From assembly GCA_034406715.1 (NCBI GenBank), contig CP137877.1, positions 620,001 to 684,000 of the forward strand: a stretch of 64,000 nucleotides of DNA. Reading direction: 5' to 3'. Each line of letters opens with the position of its first letter. Position 1 is the stretch's first letter. Position numbers and translations under genes: made by a program. The stretch is from Rhodotorula mucilaginosa. Its lineage: Eukaryota; Basidiomycota; Microbotryomycetes; Sporidiobolales; Sporidiobolaceae. Positions 33,765 through 44,566 of the stretch are shown here, in pieces. The notes below the pieces were generated by a model. It was not told where the DNA came from and searched no databases. It worked only from the letters and a program-made list of their open reading frames with translations.

Positions 33765-34991
33765 CTACATATCCAACTTGAGGGCCGCCAGCGCATCCGC
33801 CAAGGCGTCCTCCGGCGACCTGTCCGAGCGCAGGAACTTGAAGGTGCATTGCGGCGCATTGATGAACGACTTGACAGCTTGCTGTACCTGGGTGAGTGCG
33901 TCCGCGTCTGGAGCGTTATCCGCAGGCACCTTCTTCCGCGACGAAAGAGACGTGTACGTGAACGACTCGAGGTGAGGTGAGGAAGCATGTGCGTAGCGTT
34001 CGGGCGGCCCACCGCAATGTCGAATTCGCGCTCAAGGATATGCACATGTCGAAGGGACGTCGGTAGGGCCATGAGCGCTGAGGAGGCGAGGCCGTCAACC
34101 TCGGTTTCGAAGAGAACGAGAGTCTCGAGGTGCGGGCATTGACACAGAACCTCGCTGTAGGATGCTTCGGTCGCCCAACAGCTGTGGAAGACGATGTGGC
34201 GTGTGTCGTAGCTGCGTTCGCTTCCTGCTGTGCAGAGCTCGATATTCCGCAGGAACAGCGCTGTCTCGCTTGCGAGGGGACAGAATCTGAACCAGCCCCA
34301 CCCCCTGCCTTCAGAGGGGCCACTGTCGATGTATACTAGACGGGGTGCTGCAACATCAGTCAGATCATTAGCCTTGGGTCGCCGAGAGTCTCTGAGGACC
34401 CGGTTCGATCAGCGACACACGGGGCAGGTTCTTGATGTCCAGGTCCTCGTACGGAAGTCTGAGCCACAGCGTGTCGAGTGCCTGGCTGTAGTCCGTGATC
34501 ATTGTGCACAATTCCCGATGGCCAGTGTCGAAAATGTGCTCGAGTACGAAATGAGCCACCGCCTCGCAAGCCTGTTCTTGGGCGCTCGTCCCGGCTTGTT
34601 CCGGTCCGCCAGGCCCCTCAGCCAGGGAGATCGGTCCACTGACGCGCCATTCCTCCGTGACAGAAACCGAGTCTGTACCCGGCTCTATGCGGCCATGGAC
34701 GTCATCCGGCAAGCGACTCAAGTCGAGGTAGAGTCGGCGGACCGGCCGATCACGACCGGCGAACCCCGCTTCGAAGCGCGTCTTTAGGCGCGCGTGCTCA
34801 TCCGGTCGCGGCTGATAGGTGTACAGGAATTGATCGTGGAGCTTATCCTGCGCCCAGGCTGTGAAGGAGCGATAGACGAGCGAGATCTTGATGAAGAAGT
34901 CGACGCGATCGTGCAAGCTGTCGATCGCAAGCGGAGGCGCAGCAAGTTCGAGGATCACGAGTTCGAGCTCGAGCGGGAGTCTGTAGCGCAT
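33765..34991 (-). CDS. F-box/LRR-like protein, frame disturbed near its end
   Basis: Starts MRYRLPLELELVILELAAPP and runs FFIKISLVYRSFTAWAQDKL, RRLYLDLSRLPDDVHGRIEP, CEAVAHFVLEHIFDTGHREL, TLWLRLPYEDLDIKNLPRVS. A 53 nt intron with GTCCTC donor and TTGCAG acceptor (about 34342-34394) follows. Exon 2 reads APRLVYIDSG, ETALFLRNIEL, CPHLETLVLFETEVDGLASS, TSLRHVHILEREFDIAVG and HMLPHL. There the sequence CCTCACCTCACCTCG (near 33965-33982) has an extra CTCAC compared with the sister gene, and the frame shifts. Beyond it, the sister-like frame (APQCTFKFLRSDRSPEDALA, then ALKLDM and stop at 33765) is intact. As drawn, the actual product would run in the other frame to about 33731. It is either recently inactivated, altered at the C-terminus, or a sequencing error. 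Confidence 0.6.
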
Positions 34992-35553
34992 CTTGCACGA
35001 CGCTTTAAAGCGTGCACGGCGAGATGAAAGGACAAAGAGACGATCAAGAGATGAAGAAAAAGACGAGCGACGGTCAACCCCGATCCAACTCGCCCGCCTG
35101 CTCTTGCTGCCCTGTACGCGCGTGCAGATAAGTCTTACGCAGCCCGGCATGGTCGCCCGGCCGCGCGCCGCAGTCTCGCGGTTCTCGAGCGAACCGACGC
35201 CGACTTCCTTCACCGCCCCACAACTCGATCCTCTCAGCTCGGCGAAGTCGGCGCTCCAGGCCACGCCGACGAGTGCGGGGGGTCACGATCAAGCCCAGCA
35301 TGTTTACCGAGGGGTGGCGCAGCTCGTCGAGCCGCGGGAGGGTGATCAAGGGGTGCCACGGACTCGGAAACGGACGAGGGATCGCGGAGCAGCTCGTCGC
35401 TTCCAGCGCGTCAAGAGGGACGATTTGGGCTGGATGACGACAGATACGAGGTATCTTGAAAGGCGGCAGTGGCAGCTCCCACACGCCGAGGGCTGTGAGT
35501 GCCGAAGTTCCCCTGTGTCGGCAATTCCGGGCTGCTAACGATTGCCCCCCTAG
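34992..35553. other. region upstream of two divergent genes with an open minus frame
   Basis: This should contain the promoter of the minus-strand F-box-like gene and the first exon of the plus-strand membrane protein gene. A 136-codon minus frame (35074-35484) contains LRR-like text (ITLPRLDELRHPSVNMLGLI, then LERRLRRAERIELWGGEG). A plus frame leads into the membrane-protein exon across a good intron (GTGAGT at 35498, branch CTAAC, acceptor CCCTAG at 35553). I cannot decide which is real. Confidence 0.35.
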
Positions 35554-37004
35554 ACCCCAACTGCAACTACCAGGACAACTCGGTCTTTACCTGCTACCCC
35601 CAATCGAACACGACCCTCGTCCAGGGCGACTACTCGCTTGTGATCTGGAACGCGATGCAACCCTCCTTCATCACCCAGCAACAAGTCGACATCTATCTCT
35701 ACAACGCCGACACCCAGGACATCGCCACCTCGTGGAAGAACGAGCAGAACGCCCAGGGCATGATCGGAATCGTGCCGGACGATCCATGGTGGCCTGGACC
35801 GCAAGCGGCCGAAGAGTGGTTCGGAGAGAATGCGAGCAACCGGACGACGCCGTATTTCTTTGTCGTCGTGCCCGCCGGCAGTTCCCTGACGGGAGGAGAA
35901 GTGCACGGAGCCACATTTCGGGCCATTCGTGAGTGGTGGTGGTTGGTTGGGTGAGTGTGGGTGTGGGCTGACGTCGGGTTTCGCCTCGCAGAAACTGCCG
36001 CTCCGTCTTCCCTCTCGTCCACGCTCGCAGTCATGACGAGCTCTTCCTTGTCGTCTCTCTCGTCTTTGTCATCTTTGTCTTCCGCCTCTTCCGCCTCCCT
36101 CGCCTCCCTTTCAGCAGCCTCCGCCTCTTCCCTCTCAGCCGCGAGCGCCACCGCCTCATCCCCCTCCGGCTCAAACCGCAACACCGGTTCCGGCTCCTTG
36201 CAGAACGACCACTCGTCGAACCCGACCGTCCCGAACTGGGGCATCGCCCTCATCGTCATCTTTGGAGTCCTCGCGCTCGTCGCGGGCGGGTTGGCGGTCT
36301 TCCTTTGTTTGGGGAGGGCGAGGCGGAAGAGACGTCGGGAGGAAGAAGAGGCGGCTGCCGCTGCTGCTGCCGGAGCCGGAGTCGGAGCGGGACTTGGGGC
36401 GGGGGCGAGGGCGAGGGCGAGGACGGCTTCTTCGAGTGTCGGTGGTGGAGGTGGCGAGTACGTGACGGACGACGACGACCACACGCAGGGCTCGTCGGAT
36501 CCGATCCTGGGCGCAGGAACGGGAGGTACCATGCGCAGTACCGCCAGCCTCGCGCCTGCCCTCCTCGGTGCCGGTCAGCAAGAGAACACCGCCGGGGGGA
36601 CGCTGTTGTCGACTTCGGACGCGGCTCGGATGGCTGAAGCGTTCCGGGCTGCGTTGCGGAAATCGCCGTTCCATTTCGGTGGCGGGGCTGCTGCAGCCAC
36701 CGGAGCAGCGGTGGCGGTGGCCTCTTCCTCATCTCACCGTCCGCCGGGTCCGTCCCCGACTGGCGGCGTCGAAAAGGGCGAAGACTCGCACGGCAGCAGT
36801 AACAACAACGACGACGACGGCACCGTCGATACCTCGTCTTCCTCGGCGGCGGCCGCGGCGGGCGGAGTCGGGCGAGAATTGCTCCTCAATGAGTTGCAGG
36901 GGGAGGGGAGGAGTATGAAGAGTGTGGAAGGCGGTGGGGGGAAACGGTGGGGTGGTTTCGGAGGAGGAGGCAGCGGCGGCGGTGGTGGCGCGGGCGGCGC
37001 GTGA
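35554..37004 (+). CDS. single-pass membrane protein with extracellular domain and Ser-rich stalk (5' end unresolved)
   Basis: The exon from 35554 encodes an extracellular module with two Cys in NCNYQDNSVFTCYPQSNTTL, then VIWNAMQPSFITQQQVDIYL, the conserved-looking IVPDDPWWPGPQAAEEWFGE and YFFVVVPAGSSLTGGEVHGA. A 63 nt intron follows (about 35929-35991). Next come a Ser/Ala-rich stalk, a membrane segment (WGIALIVIFGVLALVAGGLA), a basic stop-transfer (RARRKRRREEEE), and a cytosolic tail containing TSDAARMAEAFRAALRKSPF and ELLLNELQGEGRSMKSVE. This SDAA..AEAFR..LRK plus EL...EG motif pair recurs in basidiomycete membrane proteins of unknown role, to my knowledge. The signal-peptide exon is missing from my reading. 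A sensor-like role is speculation. Confidence 0.65.
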
Positions 37005-37056
37005 AGATGACGATGCGCTCGATCGTTTGTACAGGCCTCTATATCAGATTCTTCCC

Positions 37057-37108
<52 letters not shown>

Positions 37109-37450
37109 ACAGACACTACGCTCTACCTACCTACACATGTTCGCCTTCCCTCTTTCTCTTCATCTTTCGCCGCACGTCTCTCTCTCCCCTTCCCTTCCCT
37201 TCCTCGTGCAGTCTCCTCTCTCCTCCTCTTCCTTTTTCGCTCACCTTGACCTTCACACCTTGTACCTCGAAACACTTATTATATAGCTTCTCCTTACCCC
37301 TTCCCGTCCCGTAGCAGAGGGTTTCGCCAACAATGGTACTCTCTCTCTCACACAAGCGATCGTCGGGGACTGGTCTTCTGGGCGACACTCGATCTCGTGC
37401 GCACATGCGAAAGTGTCTGTTTGCTTCGTTTCGTTTCGGAAGCCGAAACC
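37005..37450. other. convergent spacer, pyrimidine-rich
   Basis: This lies between the 3' ends of the membrane-protein gene and CET1. It is dominated by pyrimidine tracts. The CET1 reading frame could be extended into it by a further splice (a donor GTATGC lies just before the stop), but nothing requires that. Confidence 0.45.
37055..37107. repeat. CT dinucleotide microsatellite
   Basis: A nearly pure run of CT repeats (with a few CCC and TTT interruptions) in the 3' flank of the membrane-protein gene, continuing into a longer pyrimidine-rich tract to about 37250. Confidence 0.85.
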
Positions 37451-39193
37451 CTACGGCGCCGCAGCGTTGCGAATAAGCATACCTGCCGCGCGTCGTTCGT
37501 CGTCGCAATTGGAAGGGGTCAGCTCCGCTGCAAGGAACGAAAAAACAGGGTTGTGTCGCACGGGTTTCAAAAAAGAGGGAGAGAGACAAAAGAACCCACG
37601 GATATTGTTCAACAAGACCTGGACCATCTCGAGGTACCGGTTCTCCTCCCCCCTCTGGTCCTTGGCCGCCTCCTCCAACAACTGTTTCGCGTTCCGGATC
37701 TCGACTTCCAATTCGTGCGTCGGGGGTGCGACGGGCGAGGAGCCGGTCTGGACTTTGGTGAGGTCGACTTGGCACAGTTGGTGAGAGTACGAGATGCGGT
37801 CTTTGTACCGCACGCGGGCGGGGGTCGAGTTCAAGGCGCCTTCTGGGACCGGGGCTGGTGTGAGGGTTCCCGGTAAAATCAGTTTCACGCACGCTCCCGA
37901 CTGGTGGAAGGAAGTGAAACCGCACGCACTCGGTATTTCCAAACTGACGCTGACGCGCCAATCAAACAACCGCTTCGGACTATAAACATTCATATCCGCC
38001 ACCCGGATCTTTTCCACCGCCCTCACTTTCGTCGTCGTCGTCGGGTCTTTTTGGTCGCGCGTCACGCGGACTTTGCGAGCTGGTCCTCCGCCGTCTGGAG
38101 AAGGGACTTGGTGAAACGAGTCGAGTTCGCGCGTGTGGGTGTAGCGGAGGCGGGCGTGCGGGTAGGAAGGGTCGGCGGATTCTTCGACGCGGAGGTTGAG
38201 GAGGTGGTTGAAGTGGGCGTGTTGGCTCTGGGGGGCCGGAACAGGTCAGTGATCGAGGAGTTTGGTGGGGAAGGAGCAATGGCGCTTGTCGGGCAGGCAG
38301 GCAGGTAGTGCTGCTCACCTCGGACATGTTGGCGTCGAATCGGAGACCGGTATCGTCCATCAAGACTGCCAGGGCAGGGGTGAAATAAGTCCCGGGTTTC
38401 GAAAGGAGGGTAGCACGCGCTGAAACGCACTGGTCTCTATGGGTACGGGCAAGTGGACGCGCTGATTCCCGGCGCGTTGGTCGAGCAAGAGTCCAATCTT
38501 GGCTTCGATCTGCGTGCGCACACACATGGTCCCAATCAGTTTCCCCAGTCGAAGAGAAGAGACTCGTGGCGCACGCACCTCGACCTTGTCCCAGTCGAGG
38601 TGCTGTGTGAAGCCCCATAACCAGTCTGCGACTTCGCGGGTGAATTCGTCGATCGGTTCGACGTTGAAGATGCTCGGTTCGAGGGGGACGTTAGTGGCGC
38701 GCGCTGTCGGTGCTGGGGGAGGCGGAGGTGGTTTGCGAGGCGTTTTCGATGCAGGTGCCGTTGCCGTTGCTGATGCTGGTGCTGGTGGAGGCGGTGGAGG
38801 TGGTGCTCGAGCAGGAGGCGCAGCTGGAGGAGGTAAAGAACCTGTTGCGGGTGCTGCTTCGGTCGACGACGAGGTGGACGAGCTTCTCCGGATCCTGCTC
38901 GTCGGCGGTTCCATCGAGCCTTGCTCTTCCTGTCCGCGGTCGGGAGGAGGAGGAGTCGCAGCGGTTCTCGGTCGTTTGTGCGAAACAGTCTTTGAGGGCG
39001 GCGGCGGTGCGGGCGACGGGGACGGATTCCTCTGGAACAACAAGCTGCTGCTGCTCTTCTCCTCCGTGCTGCCAAAGTAGTCCTGGTCGCTGTAGTACGG
39101 CTGCGGGTCTTGGTCCGGGTGGTTGAGGATCGAGACGATGCTCGGAGACCGGCGCGGGGCGGCGAGCGGGTCGCCGTTCGGACTCGCAGACAT
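37451..39193 (-). CDS. CET1: mRNA capping enzyme beta subunit, RNA 5'-triphosphatase
   Basis: This is the metal-dependent tunnel-fold RNA triphosphatase that removes the gamma phosphate of nascent pol II transcripts, the first capping step in the nucleus. A Pro/Ser-rich N-terminus of about 170 residues precedes the catalytic region: PSIFNVEPIDEFTREVADWL, IEAKIGLLLDQR with the metal-binding E, DTGLRFDANMSE, YTHTRELDSFHQVPSPDG, RVADMNVYSPKRLFDWRVSV with SLEIP, RYKDRISYSHQLCQVDLTKV and THELEVEIRNAKQLLEEAA. These include the E-x-E and ELEVEI glutamates that coordinate the metal. There are about eight exons. The final intron (72 nt, GTGGGT...TTGCAG, near 37535-37606) has no stop and keeps frame. 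The fold is specific to fungi and some protists. Confidence 0.9.
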
Positions 39194-39353
39194 CGCGGGT
39201 GGGGCTCACTATAGCCTCGGTGCGTGTGGGTGCTGGGTGAGAGAGTGGAGACGGAGATGGAGGTTGTGATGCTTGAATAACAAACTCGGAATTCAAAGCG
39301 TAATCAGTTTGTAATCAATCCAACATTACTCTTTGCCCTTCTCAACGACGGCG

Positions 39354-41052
39354 ATGAGCAGCACAAAGGCGGAGCAGTACAAGCAGGCAGTTGAGTCGTG
39401 GAAGCGCACACCCTGGCCCTGCTATTCGCTAACCCCGCGTCCATCTCCGGCGCAGGGCAATGCCGCCTTTGCTGAGCGCGACCTCGACTTGGCGCTGGCC
39501 AACTTCTCGACCGCGATCCAACTCGACCCGGCCACGGCCGCGTACCCGCTGAACCGCGCAGCCGTCTACTTGAAATTGCGGGAATGGACCCGCGCAGAAA
39601 GGGACGCGACGACCGCGTTGGAGCTGGACGGGGGCGTCAACCTCAAGGCCTGGTTCAGGAGGGCCGTCGCGAGGAGGAACCTCGGAAACTGGGAACTAGC
39701 CAAACAGGGTGGGTCCTTTGGTTCTTATCGCTTTGGGGGACAGAGGTGCTCACTCTCCGGAACCCCCGCCGCTCGCAGACCTCGAGGATGCGAAACGGCA
39801 CGGAGCCGGCGCAGACGTCGATGCAGAACTCGCCCTTGTTCTCCAGCAACTCGGACCTGCGACGGCTGAACCCGGTCGGAATGAGAAGCTCAATACGAAA
39901 CAGGTGCGGACTGGCGGTTGCGGCGCGCGGGTTTCGGCAAGAATGCTGACACTCGCAGTTGGATTTGGCTCGCGCTTTCTTCTTGCCACTCATCCCGCAC
40001 AGTTTCCGACACCACCCTCGCAAGCACCACCGTCCTCTGCCGCCCCAACTTCCGATCGTCTCCGAGCAGCCCTCGCCAAGCCAGCTTCATCGTCGTCGTC
40101 CTCTTCGTCCAACTCGCCTTCCCTCGCTCCAATCTCGTCGACATCGACTCCAGCTAAGAGGGACGACGACTTGCTGAATGCAGTCTCGACTCGGCGACTC
40201 ACCAAGACCCAGGCGGGGGAAGAGCCTACCCCGACGACAAAGACGACACTGTCGAAATCTAGCGCCGCCGCGTCGTTCGCGGCCAAGAAGGAGGCGAGGC
40301 TCGTCCGCGAGAAGGAGCTGATGATCGCGGCTGCGAGGAGGGAGAACCGCGACCACGACGCGTCGTCGTCGTCGTCGGTGACGAGATTGACGACCACGAC
40401 GACGGCACCGGTGACAGTCACGGTTTCAGAGTCATCGTCCACGCCGCCTCCGCCTCCCGTCCCGTCCACTTCTTCTTCTTCTTCGACCCCCGTCGTCAGC
40501 GGCACCTCTCCCCCTGCGCCCGTACAAGCGGCCACTCGATCGTCCTCGTCCTCTACATCAGCCTCGACCACGACCCCGACCCCGACGATCGGGATCTGCA
40601 ACTCGCCCACGGCGCTCGAAGCGCACTTCCTCGCTCTCAATGCGCGCCAGATCCCGCGTGGCGATCCGGAACGGTACGGACCCCTGAGACGCCTTGCGCG
40701 AGAGCAGCAGCAGCGCGCGGGTTCGGGTTCGGGTTCGGGTGGTGGTGGCTCGTGGAGGGAGTGGATGGGCCAAGCGGGGTTGACGCCCGATTTGTTGAGC
40801 GAGATGATCGGGGAGGTGGTCGCTCTCTTTCCCCCCTCATCCGATGACGACGACGACGACGACCGGGGGGATCAGCAGCAGCAGCAGCACCTCGAATGGG
40901 TCCTCCCCCTCCTCGAAGGGTTGACGACTTGTCACAGATGGGACAGCGCGAGTTTGTTCCTTTCGACGGAGGAGAGGGAGGCTGTCAAGAGGGTGTTGGA
41001 GCGCGCGAGGAGGAGATTGGATGCGGTGGCGGGCAAGTGGGGAGTAGTGTAG
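39354..41052 (+). CDS. TPR cochaperone with RPAP3-like C-terminal domain (R2TP subunit)
   Basis: Four exons (39354-39389, 39456-39708, 39779-39903, 40003-41052) close in frame to 487 residues. The N-terminus is a TPR unit: EQYKQAGNAAFAERDLDLAL, ANFSTAIQLDPATAAYPLNR, AAVYLKLREWTRAERDATTA, LKAWFRRAVARRNLGNWELA. A long Ser/Thr/Pro linker follows. The C-terminus (SPTALEAHFLALNARQIPRG, WREWMGQAGLTPDLLSEMIG, EWVLPLLEGLTTCHRWDSAS, then LFLSTEEREAVKRVL) matches the RPAP3/Monad C-terminal helical domain, which binds the RUVBL AAA+ ATPases. So it is an RPAP3/Spagh-type Hsp90-R2TP adaptor assembling RNA polymerases and snoRNPs. The linker carries repeats encoding Gly-Ser and Asp runs. The TPR is of Tah1 type; whether a second TPR exists is not clear. 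Confidence 0.78.
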
Positions 41053-41296
41053 GGAGGGGAGTGCTGATGCGCTTCAACTGTAAGCAGGAGAGGATTTTTT
41101 TTACAAGGCGCTTTGAACTACTACACGCGCCAACAGTACGACAGAGGGAGGGACGTTGCGAGGAGAGGGAATGAAGAATCGTACAGTTCATGAACGAGCG
41201 TCCGGTGCTGGCGGAGGAATTGAGTGTCCCCGAAGGGCGATGGATGGGATGGGAGACGGAAATCCGAATTTAATGGCGACAGGGGGCGGTGGTCGG

Positions 41297-42175
41297 TCAC
41301 CCGGGCGGAGGTGTCGGAAGGTGGGAGCAAGAAGAAGGAGACAGATCCTCCTCATCCACAGAGACCGTGTCGGCGACCCCTTTACTCCCTCTCGCGAACG
41401 ACGCGGGACTCTCCTCCATTGCGGCAGCGCCGCGCCACCCCTCCGCCGCCGCCATCCATTCGTAAATCGGATCGGATCCGGAGATCCCAAAGGCGCGGCA
41501 CATAGAATGGAGGCTTTGGTACTGTTCCCGCTGCTGGAGGTTGAGGAGGAGCGGGTCTTCCACGTCCTCGTCGCCGTCGTCGCCGTCGTCGTCGTCGGAG
41601 GCAAAGTCGATGTCCTCCTCGTCGTCGTCTTCAAACTCGGATCCGGAGTCGGAATCAGAATCGGACTCGAGGTCGTCATCATCGTCGCCTGGTCTCGAGT
41701 CTGGCGAGGAAAGATGCGAGGGAAGCGTGCCCGTGTGGAGGTAGGTGTGCAAGACGGAGAAGGTCGAAAAGGCGGCGAGGGGGAGCGAACCGGGGAACGG
41801 AATGACTGGGAGGTCGAACGTGTCGTTCGCGTCTTGATATGACGAAGGCAGAGTGGATGATGGACTGGAAGGCGAGGACGAAACGAGTCGCGCGACGGTG
41901 TGGCACCGCAAACTCCAGACCGCTTCATGAATCGGCACCATCAACCGCAAGGGCGGCTCGGCTCCTCGCGTCGTTGCCGAGTTTGGTACGCCGCTCCCGT
42001 CGAAAGTGAGTAGGAGGAGATGCGTTGGCCGGATGGCGTAACCCTTTGGGAGGTGAGGGGGTGAAGAGATTGAGCAGCGCAGGGAGGGAGGGAAAGGCTT
42101 CGCTTCGGTTTGCGGTTCTTCGACGGTCAGGCAGTCGGCTCCGGCGAGTATACGAGGAGCTGATCTCGCGGGCAT
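41297..42175 (-). CDS. Clp1-like (clampless1-like) protein, tentative
   Basis: A single-exon frame of 292 codons. The region RPTHLLLLTFDGSGVPNSAT followed by LRLMVPIHEAVWSLRCHTVA and DLPVIPFPGSLPLAAFSTFS, then VLHTYLHTGTLPSHL, resembles the Clp1 proteins of mushrooms and smuts. Those pair a VPIH-type block with a LPV-PL-P...LLHTYLYT block; this is from memory of the family. A long Asp/Glu/Ser acidic run (about residues 160-205) separates it from a helical end (YQSLHSMCRAFGISGSDPIY, then EWMAAAEGWRG). Clp1 acts in the nucleus downstream of the mating-type homeodomain genes to allow clamp formation and cell-cycle release. If correct, this is a dimorphism or mating regulator. The acidic insert is unusual. 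Confidence 0.42.
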   Translation of the reverse strand: MPARSAPRILAGADCLTVEEPQTEAKPFPPSLRCSISSPPHLPKGYAIRPTHLLLLTFDGSGVPNSATTRGAEPPLRLMVPIHEAVWSLRCHTVARLVSSSPSSPSSTLPSSYQDANDTFDLPVIPFPGSLPLAAFSTFSVLHTYLHTGTLPSHLSSPDSRPGDDDDDLESDSDSDSGSEFEDDDEEDIDFASDDDDGDDGDEDVEDPLLLNLQQREQYQSLHSMCRAFGISGSDPIYEWMAAAEGWRGAAAMEESPASFARGSKGVADTVSVDEEDLSPSSCSHLPTPPPG

Positions 42176-44566
42176 CGAGAGGTTCTTTCGTCAGTCACAA
42201 CGGGGCGCAGATAAAGCCCAGCAAGGACTTGAAGCGCACCGAGTTTGATCAGGACATCTTGCACGAACGCGGTCGGGACGTGGCTGAGTGCGGTTGGCTG
42301 CATCTGGTCCATACGCTGTGTTTGGTGTAGCACCCGAGGAGAGTAGCAGCGCTTTGAACACGAAAGCCTGCACGTCGGTCGGAGTTGATGAAGGAGAAAA
42401 GTTGAGCGTGATCGCAGCACTTTTTGGTCGGATCTCCGTATGAAGCACGGGGCGACTCTGATAGCTGCTGGGACACAAGGTGTAACGCAGGGCGTTTCTG
42501 CTGCTTGGCTCGCCAGTTGAGGGAGCAAGAAGGAGAACCTCCTTGTGCAGGGTTCAGACTCCAAAGCCAGGGTCGGACAAGCCCGCGCAGCCTATGTACG
42601 TAGCGAGACGTTAAGGTTTTTGATCGAAGTGGAAAGCATAATCGAAGTCCGAAACAAACGCTCATGTGCTAGTACATGTATGTACTCGTAGATCAATTTT
42701 GGCGATTTTTGATCAGCTGGCCCGGGCTCCAGAAATATGCGCACGCGTTCTGGACGCCCCAATCAGCAGCGAGAACCCGGACTCTCGATCAACGTACTGC
42801 ACGTTACCCTGTACATATATAGCATGATCGATCAGCGGTTGTTCTATTACCTGAGGCCCTGCTGATCATGAAGGAAGTCTGGCGGGGTGATCGGTGTGAG
42901 CAGCTCGACGTCGTGGCCAGCCGCGAAAGTTGCTCGACGCGGCGACGGCACACGTTTCGGTCTTAATCTCGCGCGTGGCACTCCCACCTAGCTACAGTAC
43001 ACTAGTAGATCCACACACAAAGGCCTCGCATGCTTTCAGTGGCCGTTTAGGCGCTCGGTATATGAGACTCGCCCAGCCTGCAATGCATCCCGGGGACAAC
43101 CTTCTCAAGCTCGCAAATTCCTGCGCGGTGGCGTAGATATAGCGCGGACGGTCCTAGCGCTGCCGATGCTCGAGCCGGAAACACTTAGCAACGGACTTGG
43201 CTCGACGCGGGCGCAAGACCCGACCCGGCGGCGAGGCGGCATCCCGAAGCGAATTCGCGTCGGGCTTTGTGCAGGGGCTTCCCTTTGTTCTCTTGAACCT
43301 TTTGCGGACTGAGGTCTTCTTGCGTGCGACCTCGAAGAAAAGAGACTCCTGCAGATCGAGCCTTTCGCAGTCAATAGCGTTCATCGTCCCCTCAATATGT
43401 ACTGTAGAAAGCTCTTAGCCCAGCCCGCGGCGACGGCTGATTCGAGTTTGTGCTCGCGAGACTCATCAGTTTGAGGAGAACAAACGATATATCTTTGACA
43501 CCCGTGCTCTATGTATCCCTGAAGACTGCATGGTGCAGCTGCCGGACTGGTGCGTTCGTCTCGCCAGTCCGAAAAAGAGAGCTCTTTGAACGAAGTTTAC
43601 CTGACCGGGGTCAGTACATTTCTTCTATGCTGATGAACGGCGCTCATGGACGGGCGGCCCCTCGAATCCGAGAAACCTCTCCGAGCCGTATATGTAGTGT
43701 ACGGGCCCAAGAACCGAAATCTTGTCCGGGTGCGGTCCGAAAACTCTCGGGTCGAGTCGAGTCGGACCGGCTGAAGCGGAGAAGCACCTCGAGGCTTCAA
43801 GGGCTTGGAGGAGTGAGCCACAATGTAGACTTGGCGTACTACATAGTCGCCTACAAGCTTCGTCGCGAGCGCGAGCAACGGGTCTCTCATTGCATGCCTC
43901 GACACAGCTGGCGAACTGCTTGCCAAGTTTTCAGCTGAATGCGACGGACCGCGAACAAAAGGTGCCGTGAGCAGAGGAGAGGATTGCCGTCGATGAGCAG
44001 CAGGGAACATCTGTCACAGCTCCGAGTCCAGAGCTGTGAGACGCGTTTGGATCGTGAGCAAGACGAGATTGATCACAGACTCGAGGCGTTCAGGCGCACG
44101 GCGCCGGGCGTCAGCGGAAGCAAGGGAGCGAATAGCCGTCGATGATTCACGAAGAACTGCTTGCCGGACCCATGTATCGGTGCGTGAGCGTACTCTCGAG
44201 AGCATGCCCGACCGAGTGGCGAATCGCCAGCTGGCCGGAGAGCAGTTTCGCCGTCGTCACCCTCGAGTGCAAGGCGGCGCGGACAGGTCGGCGTCGGGAC
44301 ACAGAGTCTGGTGCTGATTCCCGCTGAAGGAAAACAGCTTGGCGAGCCGTGCGGTGGACAAGCGGGAGGCGGACCAGCTCTCATCAGCTCGAAGAGATGT
44401 CTCTCACTTTCGGCAGTGCAACACGCTTCAGCTCGCTGATCGCACGCTAGGACAAGCACGTGCTCAAGCTATCCGCCCGCGTCCCAGTTCTCGCCGATTC
44501 GCCCGCTTCTCCTGCTCGAGTCACTCAACACGCTCATCACTCGACTCGTCCATAAACTTGACGGCA
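42176..44566. other. long divergent intergenic region
   Basis: About 2.4 kb between the Clp1-like (-) and RhoGAP (+) genes. No coding segment with a motif was found on either strand. The part from about 42600 to 43050 is AT-richer and contains several TGATC/GATCA sites and AGTACATGTATGTACT near 42670. Long shared promoters of this kind fit tightly regulated developmental genes, but I cannot name any binding site. Confidence 0.45.

Noticed and set aside
40637-40860. Arg-rich minus frames in the RPAP3-like gene
   Set aside because: They are shadows of the Gly/Ser and Asp repeat region of the plus-strand exon.
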